Assembly (NCBI RefSeq): GCF_003344885.1
Contig: NZ_CP031155.1
Span: 124,001 to 188,000 of the forward strand
Direction of reading: 5' to 3'
Length of the DNA stretch: 64,000 nt
Source: Altererythrobacter sp. ZODW24
Lineage (GTDB): Bacteria > Pseudomonadota > Alphaproteobacteria > Sphingomonadales > Sphingomonadaceae
Numbering within the stretch: position 1 is the stretch's first letter; each line of letters starts with the position of its first letter. The translations under genes were made by a program, and so were the position numbers. Positions 35,270-44,928 of this stretch are shown here, piece by piece. The notes below the pieces were generated by a model that was not told the DNA's origin, did no database searches, and saw only the letters and a program-made list of their open reading frames with translations.

Positions 35270-35943
35270 ACGGCGGTTGCCTGCGCTTCGGCGTTCTCGC
35301 CCCTCAATGTTTGGATTACGCCCGTCGCGATCATGAACTGACCGATGTAATAGGTCGGCCAGATCAGCCAATGCGGGATCGCGCTATCCGCCAAGACATC
35401 CATCCGGGCGAAGATCAGTAGATCTGAAATCACAAAAAGCACCGCGCCGAGGCCGACTTGATAGCGGGGAAAGCGGCTTGTCCAAGCAAGGCCTGCCATT
35501 CCGCCAAGCGCCAACGCATAGAGCGCAACGCCAAATGCTCCCTCCAAATTTGAGACAAGCAACCAAGATATCGCGGGGGTAAGAAAGAGCAGCGCAACGG
35601 CGGCCGCCTTCTGGCTACCGGTCACCGTCACCCGGCGATTGCGGAGATATAAAGAAATAGCTGCGAGGTGGCTGGCGAAGAACACCGCGCCGCCGGCGGT
35701 CGTGTCGAGCTCCATCGCCATATCACCAAGCGCGGATAGTCCCATCACCAGCGCAAGCAGATGAGCATCGCGGCTATCATGCCTTAGCCACGCATAGGCA
35801 GCGAGCAGAGCAACCGCCGATCCCTTGAGCAGAATCAGCGCGGCACCGGGGATTAACCCGTCCATCAGCAGGTAGAATGAGATTGCCGTAGCGATGCTCG
35901 CGAGCAACCACGGCCTTCGGCTCGCCAATGTTCGTGTCGCCAT
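35266..35943 (-). CDS. YhhN/TMEM86-like membrane protein (lysoplasmalogenase family)
   Basis: 225 residues from ATG 35943, chosen because AGGAGG lies about seven to eight bases upstream. About eight hydrophobic segments with little between them. Family features include [10 protein letters not shown] in the third to fourth helices, [10 protein letters not shown], and [14 protein letters not shown] with conserved acidic residues within membrane helices. Vertebrate TMEM86 hydrolyses lysoplasmalogens; the bacterial substrate is uncertain. It converges on the TauD-like gene, stops overlapping by four bases. Confidence 0.82.
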   Translation of the reverse strand: MATRTLASRRPWLLASIATAISFYLLMDGLIPGAALILLKGSAVALLAAYAWLRHDSRDAHLLALVMGLSALGDMAMELDTTAGGAVFFASHLAAISLYLRNRRVTVTGSQKAAAVALLFLTPAISWLLVSNLEGAFGVALYALALGGMAGLAWTSRFPRYQVGLGAVLFVISDLLIFARMDVLADSAIPHWLIWPTYYIGQFMIATGVIQTLRGENAEAQATAV

Positions 35944-35994
35944 ATTCGCGCCTCCTGCTTGCCCCATGCCCAAACGCTGCTATCCGATTCTTCT

Positions 35995-37377
35995 ATGGCA
36001 GATCAGACAGCAGCTTACGACATTCATATCATCGGCGGGGGGCTCGCAGGTTCTGAGGCGGCTTGGCAATTGGCGCAACGAGGCGTGAAAGTGCGCCTGT
36101 CTGAAATGCGCGGTGCCGGCCATATGACAGCGGCGCATCAGACCGATGGCTTGGCTGAACTGGTCTGCTCAAACAGCTTCCGGTCCGACGATGATGAGCG
36201 AAACGCAGTGGGTCTGTTGCATCATGAAATGCGGCGGTTGGATTCGATTGTAATGCGCGCCGGCGAAGTGGCTCGTGTTCCAGCTGGTTCGGCTATGGCT
36301 GTGGATCGTGATTTGTTTTCCGCCGAGGTTCAGAAGGCACTTGAGGCCCATCCGAACATCACTGTTGTGCGGGAGCAGATCGAAACGCTTCCATCGCAGG
36401 GTCCGACAATCGTCGCTACTGGACCTCTCACGGCGGCGGCGCTGGCCCAGAGTATCGGAGGCGCGACAGGGCAAGACGCCCTCGCCTTCTTCGACGCGAT
36501 TGCGCCGATCATTCACCATGACAGCATCAATATGGATATTTGCTGGATGGCGAGCCGGTGGGACAAAACCACCGAAGCCTCCAATCCCGAAGGCGATTAC
36601 ATCAACTGCCCGATGGATAAGGAGCAATATCTCGCCTTCCATCAGGGCCTGCTTGATGCGGAAAAGACCGAGTTCAAGGAATGGGAAGCGAACACACCCT
36701 ATTTCGATGCCTGTATGCCGGTCGAAGTCATGGCTTCACGCGGTGTCGACACATTGCGTTATGGTCCGATGAAGCCAGTCGGTCTCGACAATCCGCATAT
36801 GGCGACCGAGGAATTTCCGAAGGGACGCTGGGCCCATGCGGTGGTTCAATTGCGGCAGGATAACAAACTTGGCACGCTGTGGAATATGGTCGGCTTCCAA
36901 ACCAAGATGAAGCACGGCGCGCAGGTCGAGTTGTTCCGCACAATTCCAGGTCTAGAGAATGCCGAATTCGCGCGGCTCGGCGGTCTGCATCGCAATACGT
37001 TCCTCAACTCGCCTACGGTGTTGGATCGTCAGTTACGGCTGAAATCCGCACCGCATATTCGCTTTGCTGGCCAGATTACAGGTTGTGAAGGCTACGTGGA
37101 AAGCAGTGCGGTGGGCTTGCTTGCTGGGATGATGGCTGCTGCTGAATTGGGCGGCCGCGAATGGTCCCCTCCCCCGCATAGTAGCGCGATGGGCGCGTTG
37201 CTGTCCCACATTACCGGCGATGCAGAGGCCGACACCTACCAGCCCATGAATGTCAATTTCGGTTTGTTTCCGCCACTTCATGATGTTCACAAGAAGCAGC
37301 GCAAGGAAGCCTACACTTCGCGCGGCAAGGCTGACTTCGGAGAATGGTTGAAGAGCGCCGAACTTGTTGCTGCATAA
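35995..37377 (+). CDS. trmFO: Methylenetetrahydrofolate-tRNA-(uracil-54-C5)-methyltransferase
   Basis: Flavoprotein that makes ribothymidine at position 54 of tRNA using methylene-THF and FADH2. 460 residues from ATG 35995 ([16 protein letters not shown]). The FAD-binding motif [11 protein letters not shown], then [20 protein letters not shown] with the family cysteine, the mid-protein [12 protein letters not shown], and [12 protein letters not shown] near the C-terminal third are all TrmFO signatures. Such TrmFO proteins replace TrmA in many alphaproteobacteria. Confidence 0.95.
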   Translation: MADQTAAYDIHIIGGGLAGSEAAWQLAQRGVKVRLSEMRGAGHMTAAHQTDGLAELVCSNSFRSDDDERNAVGLLHHEMRRLDSIVMRAGEVARVPAGSAMAVDRDLFSAEVQKALEAHPNITVVREQIETLPSQGPTIVATGPLTAAALAQSIGGATGQDALAFFDAIAPIIHHDSINMDICWMASRWDKTTEASNPEGDYINCPMDKEQYLAFHQGLLDAEKTEFKEWEANTPYFDACMPVEVMASRGVDTLRYGPMKPVGLDNPHMATEEFPKGRWAHAVVQLRQDNKLGTLWNMVGFQTKMKHGAQVELFRTIPGLENAEFARLGGLHRNTFLNSPTVLDRQLRLKSAPHIRFAGQITGCEGYVESSAVGLLAGMMAAAELGGREWSPPPHSSAMGALLSHITGDAEADTYQPMNVNFGLFPPLHDVHKKQRKEAYTSRGKADFGEWLKSAELVAA

Positions 37378-37380
37378 AAT

Positions 37381-37845
37381 CTAGCAACGACAGGCGGGTT
37401 TTTTCTTCGCGGGCTTCGGCCGGGTTGTTGCGAATTCGGCAGGCGTCAATTCTGCGTTGCCGTTGCGATCGGCGCCATCAAACTTCTTGGCTGTCGCAAC
37501 TGCCCATTCCTCGAACGACAACAGATTATTGCCGTCAACGTCGAGCTTGCGAAACGCCTTGCTTCGCGTGCTGAGCATTTCATTACGAGTGATCGTTTGA
37601 TCGCGGTTACGGTCGTAACGGTAAAACCGGCGCTGCTCCCGGGTGAGTTCGGTGGCTTCTGGAGGCGCAGGGCCAACAGCGTTGGTATCTTCGGCAGTCG
37701 GCAGACTTTCTTCAACGGGTTCCGCCTCCTCAACCGGAATGGGCGGCGGTGCGCCTTCTTCGGTTTGTGCGCGGCCTTGCAGCCAGAATAATCCAACGCC
37801 GAGCAAAGCTAGCGTTAGAAGTGCTCCTAAAATCAACCGGTTCAT
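37381..37845 (-). CDS. Membrane-anchored or secreted EF-hand protein
   Basis: 154 residues. An N-terminal hydrophobic segment (LILGALLTLALLGVGLFWL) acts as an anchor or signal, followed by a Pro/Glu-rich stretch (35-70). Three 12-residue EF-hand loops follow: DRNRDQTITRNE, DVDGNNLLSFEE and DRNGNAELTPAE, each with Asp at 1 and Glu at 12. The basic tail ends CRC. Likely a calcium-binding periplasmic protein; the partner is unknown. It converges on trmFO with a three-base gap. Confidence 0.85.
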   Translation of the reverse strand: MNRLILGALLTLALLGVGLFWLQGRAQTEEGAPPPIPVEEAEPVEESLPTAEDTNAVGPAPPEATELTREQRRFYRYDRNRDQTITRNEMLSTRSKAFRKLDVDGNNLLSFEEWAVATAKKFDGADRNGNAELTPAEFATTRPKPAKKKPACRC

Positions 37846-37873
37846 TGCGACTCCCCTTGGAGTGCAACTTAAA

Positions 37874-38524
37874 CTATCGGCCGACTATGCCAACCCGCAT
37901 TGCCGTAGCCACTGCTCCGGCCCCGTCCAACATTCCGGCGCCCCGCCTTACCGATCGCGCTGCAAGAGCATGTAGCACTGCCAACGTACGCAGGGAGCGC
38001 GGCAGTGCAGGATGATCGAAGCTGTGTCCTGCAATTAGTTCAGCGGCGGCAGCTTGATCCGGCTCACTTGTCAGATGGGAGGCCAGATCGACCAGCGCCC
38101 ATGCCCGCCCTGCTTTGCGGGCTTCTGCTTGGTCGGCACCTAACTCGCTTGCAAGCACAGCCCAGCCCTCTCCCCGCCCGGCTGCAAACTCCGAGATTGT
38201 GGCGGCAGTCAGATCGCCTTCGGTCAGTAAGACTTCCCAGCCATCCGCCATGGCAGACAATCCGCCAAGGCTGCCGCTCCATTCCCTCAATATTGCAAGC
38301 AGCGGTTCGCCCTCTGGCCAAGCTGCCCGATCCTCCGAGAACCGGTCCCGCCACCAGGCGAGGCGCATTTGTGCCAATATCGGTTCCCGGGCGCCGCGCA
38401 CAATCCCCGCCAACCGGCCGTCCAGTGACAGCAGAGCGAGGGTCTGCCGCCGCGCAGCCGAAGGCGCATAGGTAAGCGCCAATCGCTGCAAATCGGGGAG
38501 TTGTTCAGGTCCGACAGATGTCAT
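37874..38524 (-). CDS. Squalene/phytoene synthase-like protein (NDUFAF6-like subgroup)
   Basis: 216 residues from ATG 38524; ATGs at 38542 and 38560 are also in frame. The fold signature LAGIVRGAREPILAQMRLAWWRDRF matches the squalene/phytoene synthase superfamily. The paired D-x-x-x-D diphosphate-binding motifs of true prenyltransferases are not apparent, which fits the subgroup related to the complex I assembly factor NDUFAF6. A role in carotenoid synthesis is therefore not supported; no other carotenoid gene is nearby. Confidence 0.75.
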   Translation of the reverse strand: MTSVGPEQLPDLQRLALTYAPSAARRQTLALLSLDGRLAGIVRGAREPILAQMRLAWWRDRFSEDRAAWPEGEPLLAILREWSGSLGGLSAMADGWEVLLTEGDLTAATISEFAAGRGEGWAVLASELGADQAEARKAGRAWALVDLASHLTSEPDQAAAAELIAGHSFDHPALPRSLRTLAVLHALAARSVRRGAGMLDGAGAVATAMRVGIVGR

Positions 38525-38649
38525 GCCGCGCGCTGTCGTCATAGCTGCCGCGCAAGTCAAGCTACAGGCCGTCCGGCGGTAAAGTCTGAATAAATTAACC
38601 CTGTCTGTTTGGCACTCCGTTACGCCTGCACCTTACTGCCAGCGGCAAC

Positions 38650-40590
38650 ATGCGGGAAATCCATATCAAAAAGGCAGCGATGCCCACGTTTTTGCAGCGG
38701 CTTGCTAGCGACCGGGCGGGTAACACGCTTGCCCTGATGGCAGCGGCGATTTTCCCGCTGATGGCGATGGTTGGCGGCGGCGTCGATATGGGGCGGTCGT
38801 ATTTATCGCAAAGCCGTTTGCAGCAGGCCTGCGATGCCGGGGTGCTCGCGGCGCGGAAGCGCCTTGGAACGGAAGCAGCGATTACTGGCAGCATTCCAAC
38901 TGACGCTGCGGCGACCGGTCAACGCTTCTTCAATATGAATTTCCGTGACGGTGCCTATGGCACCCAAGATCGCACTTTCGCGATGACCTTGACCGAGGAT
39001 TTCGGAATTTCTGGCCAAGCCGCCGTGATTGTCCCGACCGCTGTCATGCATATGTTCGGTTATGACCAAGTGCCAGTCGAGGTGACCTGCAATGCGCAGC
39101 TCAACGCCAGCAACACCGATATCATGATGGTGCTCGACGTTACCGGATCAATGGACGCTACCAATCCCGGCGACACTGCGCCTCGAATCGAAGCGATGCG
39201 AGGAACAATCAAATCGTTCTATCAGCAAATGAACGCCGCTGTCGGTTCATCGACGCGTTTGCGGTTCGGCTTCGTCCCCTACTCGACCAATGTGAATGTC
39301 GGCCATTTGTTACAAGACAGCTGGGTTGTCGACGACTGGAGTTATCAATCGCGCGAAACGACGCTCAGCAAAAACATCTCAACGCGAACCTATTACCGAA
39401 ACTGGAGCCAGGTCAGTGGTACCCGTTCAGAAGTCATCGAAGTAGAAAACTATCCAGCAACATTGCATGAAGGCACAGCCGTCGACGAAGGCGAAGGCGG
39501 CGGGATAGGCACTGAAGACTATTATTCCTGCGACACACCTGCCCCCGCCGACGACCTTGATCGTACCGATGAGCTTCTCGACACGGCGACTTATGCATTT
39601 GTCGGCCCACCAGCAGGTGTTCAAACAGTTGAGTCGAGGCGTAGAACCGACACCGGCACCGATTACTGGCTTAGCCGAGTTGGCGAAACATGCTTAATCC
39701 GGAAGCGCGTTTCAGACAATTATGTAGAAACCTATGAGAAGGTAACCGAACCTTTTGAGCAGACCGCACGCAACTACACCTATGATCAACTCGAACTAGA
39801 TGTTCGAGATTGGCGCAGCACCTCCAATGGCTGTGTCGAAGAACGCGAAACCTATGAAATCGACGATTACGGCGCAGTAGATCTGTCGCGTGCGCTCGAT
39901 CTCGATTTGGATATGGTCCCAACTAGTGACAATGCGACGCGCTGGCGTCCGATGTTCCCCGACATAATCTTTGCGCGCCAGATGGAGTATGACGGCACAG
40001 GTGATTTTGACACCAGAAAAAAAGTAACAGAGGACGAATACGTCAATCCTGAAACTATCGGCTTGGCATCTTGCCCCGCTGAAGCAAAAAAGCTGAGCGT
40101 GATGAGCGAAGGCGAACTCACGACATATTTGAATTCACTAACGCCAGTTGGTCAGACTTATCATGATACCGGAATGATTTGGGGTGGGCGGCTGATATCG
40201 CCAACGGGACTGTTTGCGGCCGAAAATGCAGATGTAAGTTCGTCGCTCCCATCGACACGCCATCTGATCTTCCTGACGGATGGTGAAACCGAACCTTATG
40301 ATCTCGGCTATTCGAGCTATGGCATGGAGCCGCTTGACCAGCGCCGGTGGAACGAATCCTCACCATTGAGCCTCCGCGATACCGTTGAAGCGCGCTTTGC
40401 GTTTGCCTGCGACGAAGTGAAGCGCAAAAATGTTACAGTGTGGGTGGTAGCATTCGGCACCACGCTGAACCCGGTGTTCCAGGATTGCGCCGGGTCAGGC
40501 CACTATTTCGAAGCGGCTGATGCGGATGAGCTGAACGATACATTCGCAAAGATCGCGGGTTCGCTGGCTGAACTCAGGATCACAAATTGA
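38650..40590 (+). CDS. TadG-like protein with von Willebrand A domain
   Basis: 646 residues. Near the N-terminus a pilin-like TadE/TadG segment (RAGNTLALMAAAIFPLMAMV) spans the membrane. A vWA domain follows, with the metal-site motif D-x-S/T-x-S present as VLDVTGSMDAT near residue 163 and its remaining part after about 500 (RHLIFLTDGETEP). Between the two halves lies a long insertion (about 235-480), rich in Asp, Glu, Thr and Tyr, with several Cys. Proteins of this type belong to Tad/Flp pilus loci. It overlaps the next gene by four bases; the rest of a Tad locus (tadA-D, cpaB) is not in this window. Confidence 0.85.
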   Translation: MREIHIKKAAMPTFLQRLASDRAGNTLALMAAAIFPLMAMVGGGVDMGRSYLSQSRLQQACDAGVLAARKRLGTEAAITGSIPTDAAATGQRFFNMNFRDGAYGTQDRTFAMTLTEDFGISGQAAVIVPTAVMHMFGYDQVPVEVTCNAQLNASNTDIMMVLDVTGSMDATNPGDTAPRIEAMRGTIKSFYQQMNAAVGSSTRLRFGFVPYSTNVNVGHLLQDSWVVDDWSYQSRETTLSKNISTRTYYRNWSQVSGTRSEVIEVENYPATLHEGTAVDEGEGGGIGTEDYYSCDTPAPADDLDRTDELLDTATYAFVGPPAGVQTVESRRRTDTGTDYWLSRVGETCLIRKRVSDNYVETYEKVTEPFEQTARNYTYDQLELDVRDWRSTSNGCVEERETYEIDDYGAVDLSRALDLDLDMVPTSDNATRWRPMFPDIIFARQMEYDGTGDFDTRKKVTEDEYVNPETIGLASCPAEAKKLSVMSEGELTTYLNSLTPVGQTYHDTGMIWGGRLISPTGLFAAENADVSSSLPSTRHLIFLTDGETEPYDLGYSSYGMEPLDQRRWNESSPLSLRDTVEARFAFACDEVKRKNVTVWVVAFGTTLNPVFQDCAGSGHYFEAADADELNDTFAKIAGSLAELRITN

Positions 40591-41180
40591 TCGGGGCACA
40601 ATTCCTTATTGTTATGCGCCGCGAAGTCGCAGGCAACACGGTCGTGGAATTTGCCATGATCGCACCTGTGCTCGTGGGCTTTCTGCTAGGCATTTTCGAC
40701 ATTGGATCGAACCTTTACACGGCGACCCAGCTAGAGGGTGCGATCCAAAAGGCAGCGCGCGATTCGACGATTGAAGGGGCGGCAGGCCGCTCCGCAGCGA
40801 TCGACGCAAATGTATCCGCCGCGGTGCATGAAATTGCCTCCGGTGCTACCGTAACCTTTAGCCGAACGGCCTATACCAACTACGAGAGCATCTCGCGGCC
40901 CGAAGACTTCAATGACATTGATGAAAACGGGGTCTGCGATAACGGAGAGCCGTTTGAGGATTCCAATCGCAACGGACAATGGGACTTGGACCGAGGCGCC
41001 GAAGGGTCTGGTGGAGCGCGTGACGCAGTTCTTTATAAGGTTAATGTCACTTACACCCGCATCTTCCCGGTAGCATCTCTGCTGGGCCTTTCCGACAAGC
41101 ATAATGTCGAAGCCATTACCGTGTTACGCAATCAGCCTTACGGAACGCAAACCTCACCGAGTGTGGGGAGCTGTGTATGA
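40587..41180 (+). CDS. TadE-like pseudopilin with acidic calcium-type loop insert
   Basis: 197 residues from TTG 40587, overlapping the previous stop; ATG 40614 is an alternative. The pilin-like segment NTVVEFAMIAPVLVGFLLGI with the conserved Glu is diagnostic of TadE. Residues about 107-138 hold an acidic insert (DFNDIDENGVCDNGEPFEDS, then NRNGQWDLDRG) built of D-x-N/D-x-N-G steps that resemble calcium-binding loops. The C-terminal part reads like a periplasmic domain. Second of three coupled Tad genes. Confidence 0.82.
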   Translation: MIGAQFLIVMRREVAGNTVVEFAMIAPVLVGFLLGIFDIGSNLYTATQLEGAIQKAARDSTIEGAAGRSAAIDANVSAAVHEIASGATVTFSRTAYTNYESISRPEDFNDIDENGVCDNGEPFEDSNRNGQWDLDRGAEGSGGARDAVLYKVNVTYTRIFPVASLLGLSDKHNVEAITVLRNQPYGTQTSPSVGSCV

Positions 41181-41854
41181 TCCAGAAAACTCCAAAACAG
41201 AACCTGTTGAAGCGTTTGCGCGCTTCGCAATCGGGCCTGGCCCTTACCGAATTCGCCTTATCGATGCCGCTCATGATGACAGCAAGCATGTGGGGGTTTG
41301 AAACCGCCAATCAGGCGATTGTGCAGATGGAAATCAGCCAATTGGCGATCCATATGGCCGATAACGCCTCGCGGATCGGTGATACGTCATTGCTGCAGAA
41401 CCGCAAAATATATGAAAGCGACATCAACGACGTGTTTGTTGGTGCGAACATCCAAGCCGGTTCGAAAATCGACTTTCTGGGGAATGGCCGCGCTATCATC
41501 AGTAGCCTTGAAGTGGTCGATGGGACGACAGACCAGCAGTATATTGCTTGGCAGCGCTGTGCTGGCGAACTCGAGCATGCATCAAGCTACGGCAATCAAG
41601 GGGACGGATATGCAACCGGCATTGATGGCTTGGGTAAAGGCACTGACAAGGTCTATGCCTTCGCCGGCGAAGCCGTGATGTTTGTCGAAGTTGCTTACAC
41701 TTACCAACCGCTGATTTCTGACCTGTTTACCAGCGTCGACGAACTTACGGCTATCGCCGCATTCACAGTTCGTGCCGACCGTGATCTGTCACAGGTTTAC
41801 CAGCGCGACCCGTCCTCGCCTGATCCGATTGCGAGCTGCTCCGTTACCCCTTGA
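41177..41854 (+). CDS. TadE/TadF-like pseudopilin
   Basis: 225 residues. ATG 41177 overlaps the preceding stop (ATGA). The N-terminal SGLALTEFALSMPLMMTASM is the pilin-like membrane segment with the conserved Glu after the prepilin-type leader. The remainder is a predicted periplasmic domain with GNQGDGYATGIDGLGKGTDK and a closing region SVDELTAIAAFTVRADRDL. It ends the Tad-like operon, facing pdhB across a palindrome. Confidence 0.82.
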   Translation: MIQKTPKQNLLKRLRASQSGLALTEFALSMPLMMTASMWGFETANQAIVQMEISQLAIHMADNASRIGDTSLLQNRKIYESDINDVFVGANIQAGSKIDFLGNGRAIISSLEVVDGTTDQQYIAWQRCAGELEHASSYGNQGDGYATGIDGLGKGTDKVYAFAGEAVMFVEVAYTYQPLISDLFTSVDELTAIAAFTVRADRDLSQVYQRDPSSPDPIASCSVTP

Positions 41855-41862
41855 TGGCGGCC

Positions 41863-41880
41863 ACCGGGACTAGTCCCGGT
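41863..41880. terminator. Palindromic hairpin between convergent tad and pdhB
   Basis: ACCGGGACTAGTCCCGGT is a perfect 18-base palindrome, giving a seven-base G+C-rich stem with a CTAG loop. It overlaps the pdhB stop (CTA at 41870-41872). There is no T-run on either side, so it may act as a weak bidirectional terminator or as an mRNA 3'-end stabiliser. Confidence 0.6.
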
Positions 41881-43225
41881 AGCAAACGTTCTTGACCGCA
41901 GCGACGATACGCGGCGTGTCGATCAGCGCGAGCTTCTCAAGATTTGCAGCGTAAGGCAGCGGCACGTCTTCGTCCGTTACGCGAAGCACCGGCGCATCCA
42001 GATGGTCGAAGCCTTCTTCCATACAGATCGTCGCGACTTCCGATGCGATTGAACAAGTCGGCCAGCCCTCTTCGGCGATGATCAAGCGGTTCGTCTTGGC
42101 GAGGCTGGTCAGGATCGCTTCCTTGTCGAGCGGACGCAACGTGCGCAGGTCGATCACTTCAGCTTCGATGCCCTCGCCCGCCAGTTCTTCTGCTGCTTCG
42201 AGCGCCAAGCCGACGGCGATGGAGTAAGATACGATAGTCACATCCGTGCCTTCACGCATGATCCGCGCCTTGCCGATTGGTAGCACGTGGTCATCCATTT
42301 CAGGCAACTCGTAAGTGCGCCCGTAAACCAGCTCATTCTCGAGGAAGACTACGGGGTCTTCGCAGCGGATTGCGGCCTTCATCAGGCCCTTCGCATCGGA
42401 CGAGTCATAGGGTGCAATCACGATCAGGCCGGGCACGCTAGCATACCACGGCGCATAGTTCTGACTGTGCTGCGCGCCAACGCGGCTTGCCGCGCCGTTG
42501 GGGCCACGGAACACGACCGGGCAGCGCATTTGGCCGCCGGACATATAGTTGGTCTTCGCGGCGGAATTGATGATGTGATCTATCGCCTGCATGGCGAAGT
42601 TGAAGGTCATGAACTCGACGATAGGACGCAGGCCGCCCATTGCGGCTCCAGCACCGATACCGGCAAAGCCGTATTCGGTAATCGGCGTATCGATCACCCG
42701 CTTGGGACCGAATTCGTCGAGCAGGCCCTGCGTGACTTTATAAGCGCCTTGGTACTCAGCGACTTCCTCACCCATCACAAACACGCGGTCATCACGGCGC
42801 ATTTCTTCTGCCATTGCGTCGCGCAATGCTTCGCGGACTGTAACGCTGGCCATGTTCGTGCCGTGCGGAACTTCAGGGTCAGCCTTTGGCTTTGAAGCAG
42901 CAGGCTTGGGTGCCTCTGCTGCTGGCGCAGGTGTAGGCGCTGGGGCCGCAGCCGCTGGAGCAGGGGCAGGTGCTGCATCATCGCCATCGCCTGACAGAGT
43001 TGCGATTACAGTACCGACTGCGACGTTCTCGGTGCCTTCGGCGACGAGCAGCTGTCCGACAACACCGTCATCGATTGCTTCGAATTCCATGGTCGCTTTG
43101 TCAGTTTCGATCTCAGCGAGAATGTCACCGGTCGCAACTTCGTCGCCTTCTTTGACCAGCCATTTGGCAAGCGTGCCTTCTTCCATTGTGGGAGAAAGGG
43201 CGGGCATTTTAAGTTCGACAGCCAT
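41870..43225 (-). CDS. pdhB: Pyruvate dehydrogenase E1 beta with N-terminal lipoyl domain
   Basis: Beta subunit of the thiamine-dependent E1. 451 residues from ATG 43225; the frame is open further back, but [17 protein letters not shown] is the domain start. Residues 1-78 are a lipoyl domain with the lysine in ETDKATMEF, nearly identical in sequence to that of pdhC. An Ala/Pro linker follows to about 125, then a transketolase-type pyrimidine-binding domain ([17 protein letters not shown] with the catalytic Glu, [17 protein letters not shown]) and C-terminal domain. A lipoylated E1 beta is characteristic of alphaproteobacteria. It starts one base after the pdhA stop. Confidence 0.96.
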   Translation of the reverse strand: MAVELKMPALSPTMEEGTLAKWLVKEGDEVATGDILAEIETDKATMEFEAIDDGVVGQLLVAEGTENVAVGTVIATLSGDGDDAAPAPAPAAAAPAPTPAPAAEAPKPAASKPKADPEVPHGTNMASVTVREALRDAMAEEMRRDDRVFVMGEEVAEYQGAYKVTQGLLDEFGPKRVIDTPITEYGFAGIGAGAAMGGLRPIVEFMTFNFAMQAIDHIINSAAKTNYMSGGQMRCPVVFRGPNGAASRVGAQHSQNYAPWYASVPGLIVIAPYDSSDAKGLMKAAIRCEDPVVFLENELVYGRTYELPEMDDHVLPIGKARIMREGTDVTIVSYSIAVGLALEAAEELAGEGIEAEVIDLRTLRPLDKEAILTSLAKTNRLIIAEEGWPTCSIASEVATICMEEGFDHLDAPVLRVTDEDVPLPYAANLEKLALIDTPRIVAAVKNVCYRD

Positions 43226-43226
43226 C

Positions 43227-44306
43227 TCAGTAGTCCCCCACCAGAATGTCTGTGTAGAGTTCTTTCGGTTCCGGCTCCGGCGAGCTTTCGGCAAAGTCGG
43301 CTGCTTCCGCAACGGTCGCACGGATGCGTTTGTCGATGGCTTTCAAATCGTCTTCGGTCTTTCCGCGTTCGATCAGTTCGGCTTTGGCCCGCTCGATCGG
43401 ATCATTCTTGCTGCGCTGTTCCTGCACTTCATCGCGGGTGCGATATTTGGCGGGATCGGACATGGAGTGGCCGCGATAGCGATAGGTGTTGAGTTCCATC
43501 AGCACGGGACCCTTGCCGCTGCGCACATGTTCGACTGCAATCTCTGCGGCCGAGCGCACTGCCAGCACGTCCATGCCGTCGACATCCATACCGGGGATCA
43601 GGAAGGCTGCCCCGCGGCGATAGAACTCGGTTTCCGCGCTGCTGCGCTTTACCGCTGTTCCCATCGCGTAACCGTTATTCTCGATCACAAAGATGATCGG
43701 CAGGTTCCACAGGCTGGCCATGTTAAACGTTTCATAGACTTGGCCCTGGTTCGCTGCACCGTCGCCGAAATACGCCATGCAAACGCCGCCATCTTCGCGG
43801 TATTTGTGACCGAATGCGAGGCCAGCACCCAGCGGCACTTGCGCGCCGACAATGCCGTGCCCGCCGAAGAACTTCTTCTCCGACGAAAACATGTGCATCG
43901 AGCCGCCCTTACCCTTTGAGATACCGGCATCGCGGCCGGTCAATTCCGCCATGATGACTTTGGGGTCGAGGCCGTATGCGAGCATATGCCCGTGATCGCG
44001 GTAACCCGTAATTACGCTGTCTTCGCCTGGCTTCAGGGCTGACTGCAGGCCGACTGCGACAGCCTCCTGACCAATGTAGAGATGGCAGAAACCGCCGATC
44101 AGGCCGAGGCCATATAGCTGGCCTGCCTTTTCCTCAAACCGGCGGATGAGCAGCATCTGCTCATAGAATTCCATCAGCTCGTCATCGCTTGCTTTGAAGC
44201 GGCCGTCCTTAACATGGGCTTCCTGCAAGCTGCTCAGCGAGACGCTGTCATCAGGTGTTGCAGTCTTCTTCGCGGGTTTCTTGGGAGTGCTAGGTTTCTT
44301 AGCCAA
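43227..44306 (-). CDS. pdhA: Pyruvate dehydrogenase E1 alpha
   Basis: Alpha subunit of the thiamine diphosphate-dependent decarboxylase. 359 residues. A Lys/Pro/Ala-rich N-terminus ([16 protein letters not shown]), then [20 protein letters not shown], and the ThDP motif G-D-G to N-N ([17 protein letters not shown], then [10 protein letters not shown]). SMHMF and YRGHSMSDP(A)KYRT loops match the E1 alpha family. pdhA-pdhB form one transcript; E2 and E3 lie about 40 kb away at the left of the window. Confidence 0.96.
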   Translation of the reverse strand: MAKKPSTPKKPAKKTATPDDSVSLSSLQEAHVKDGRFKASDDELMEFYEQMLLIRRFEEKAGQLYGLGLIGGFCHLYIGQEAVAVGLQSALKPGEDSVITGYRDHGHMLAYGLDPKVIMAELTGRDAGISKGKGGSMHMFSSEKKFFGGHGIVGAQVPLGAGLAFGHKYREDGGVCMAYFGDGAANQGQVYETFNMASLWNLPIIFVIENNGYAMGTAVKRSSAETEFYRRGAAFLIPGMDVDGMDVLAVRSAAEIAVEHVRSGKGPVLMELNTYRYRGHSMSDPAKYRTRDEVQEQRSKNDPIERAKAELIERGKTEDDLKAIDKRIRATVAEAADFAESSPEPEPKELYTDILVGDY

Positions 44307-44459
44307 GTGTTATCGTCCTCGAACTGTCGCTACGGCATGGGGATGTAGGCCACGCCTATAGGGGTAAGTTGGCTAGCTAGGCAATCGCAGAGCGTTGCCG
44401 TGCATACGAAATAGCTGAATGTTGAGAACGTGCCGAAACGGCGAAAGCAATGAAGTCGC

Positions 44460-44771
44460 TCAATCGAGTTCGATGACGACTTCATCAGGATGCACAAATC
44501 CCAAATTGCTGCGCAGCAATTCGCCAACCAGATCCGGGTCGGCATTGCTGGGATCGAGCAAATCGGTGCGGTTGCGAAGTTCAGCAGTCTGAACCTGTAG
44601 CGTCGCAATTTGTGCATTGCGCTGTTCCAGCAGGCGGACATTTTCGCCCCATGCCAAAACGCCGCTCGGGCCAGCAAACGCAAACCCGCCCATCAGCAGC
44701 AAGCCAAGCAGAGCCATGCCCTGACTGACTTTGTCGCGCGGATGGCGCGGAGGTTTGGGATTGCGTTTCAT
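44460..44771 (-). CDS. Cell division protein FtsB/DivIC-like
   Basis: 103 residues from ATG 44771. A short basic cytoplasmic head (MKRNPKPPRHPRDK), one membrane span (about 16-37, MALLGLLLMGGFAFAGPSG), then a coiled coil (ENVRLLEQRNAQIATLQVQT, AELRNRTDLL) and a short conserved end (RSNLGFVHPDEVVI). This is the layout of septum-formation initiators (FtsB/DivIC), which join FtsL and FtsQ at the division site. It precedes pdhA-pdhB, an association seen in other alphaproteobacteria. Confidence 0.87.
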   Translation of the reverse strand: MKRNPKPPRHPRDKVSQGMALLGLLLMGGFAFAGPSGVLAWGENVRLLEQRNAQIATLQVQTAELRNRTDLLDPSNADPDLVGELLRSNLGFVHPDEVVIELD

Positions 44772-44865
44772 TATGGTCTTAGAATCACATCTGAGTCTGT
44801 GACACAAGTGAATTATGGGAAAAAACGGTGATTTCGCGCGTTTGTTGCGGCAGGATGCTCTATCT

Positions 44866-44909
44866 TTGACATCGCAATCGCAAATCCGCTATATAGTTTC
44901 TGTTGAAAC
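44866..44909 (+). promoter_or_regulatory. Sigma-70-type promoter with inverted repeat before hppD
   Basis: TTGACA (44866-44871) and TATATA (44890-44895) are separated by 18 bases, a strong housekeeping promoter reading toward the HPPD gene. Directly at the -10/+1 region GTTTC (44896-44900) and GAAAC (44905-44909) form a five-base inverted repeat around TGTT, positioned where a repressor would block initiation. A tyrosine-responsive regulator is a plausible partner, but none is encoded nearby. Confidence 0.6.
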
Positions 44910-44928
44910 CAGTTTTAGGAATTAGTGA

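Noticed and set aside
37874-38524. Carotenoid biosynthesis (phytoene synthase)
   Set aside because: The protein lacks both Asp-rich diphosphate motifs and has no crt neighbours; it fits the NDUFAF6-like subgroup.
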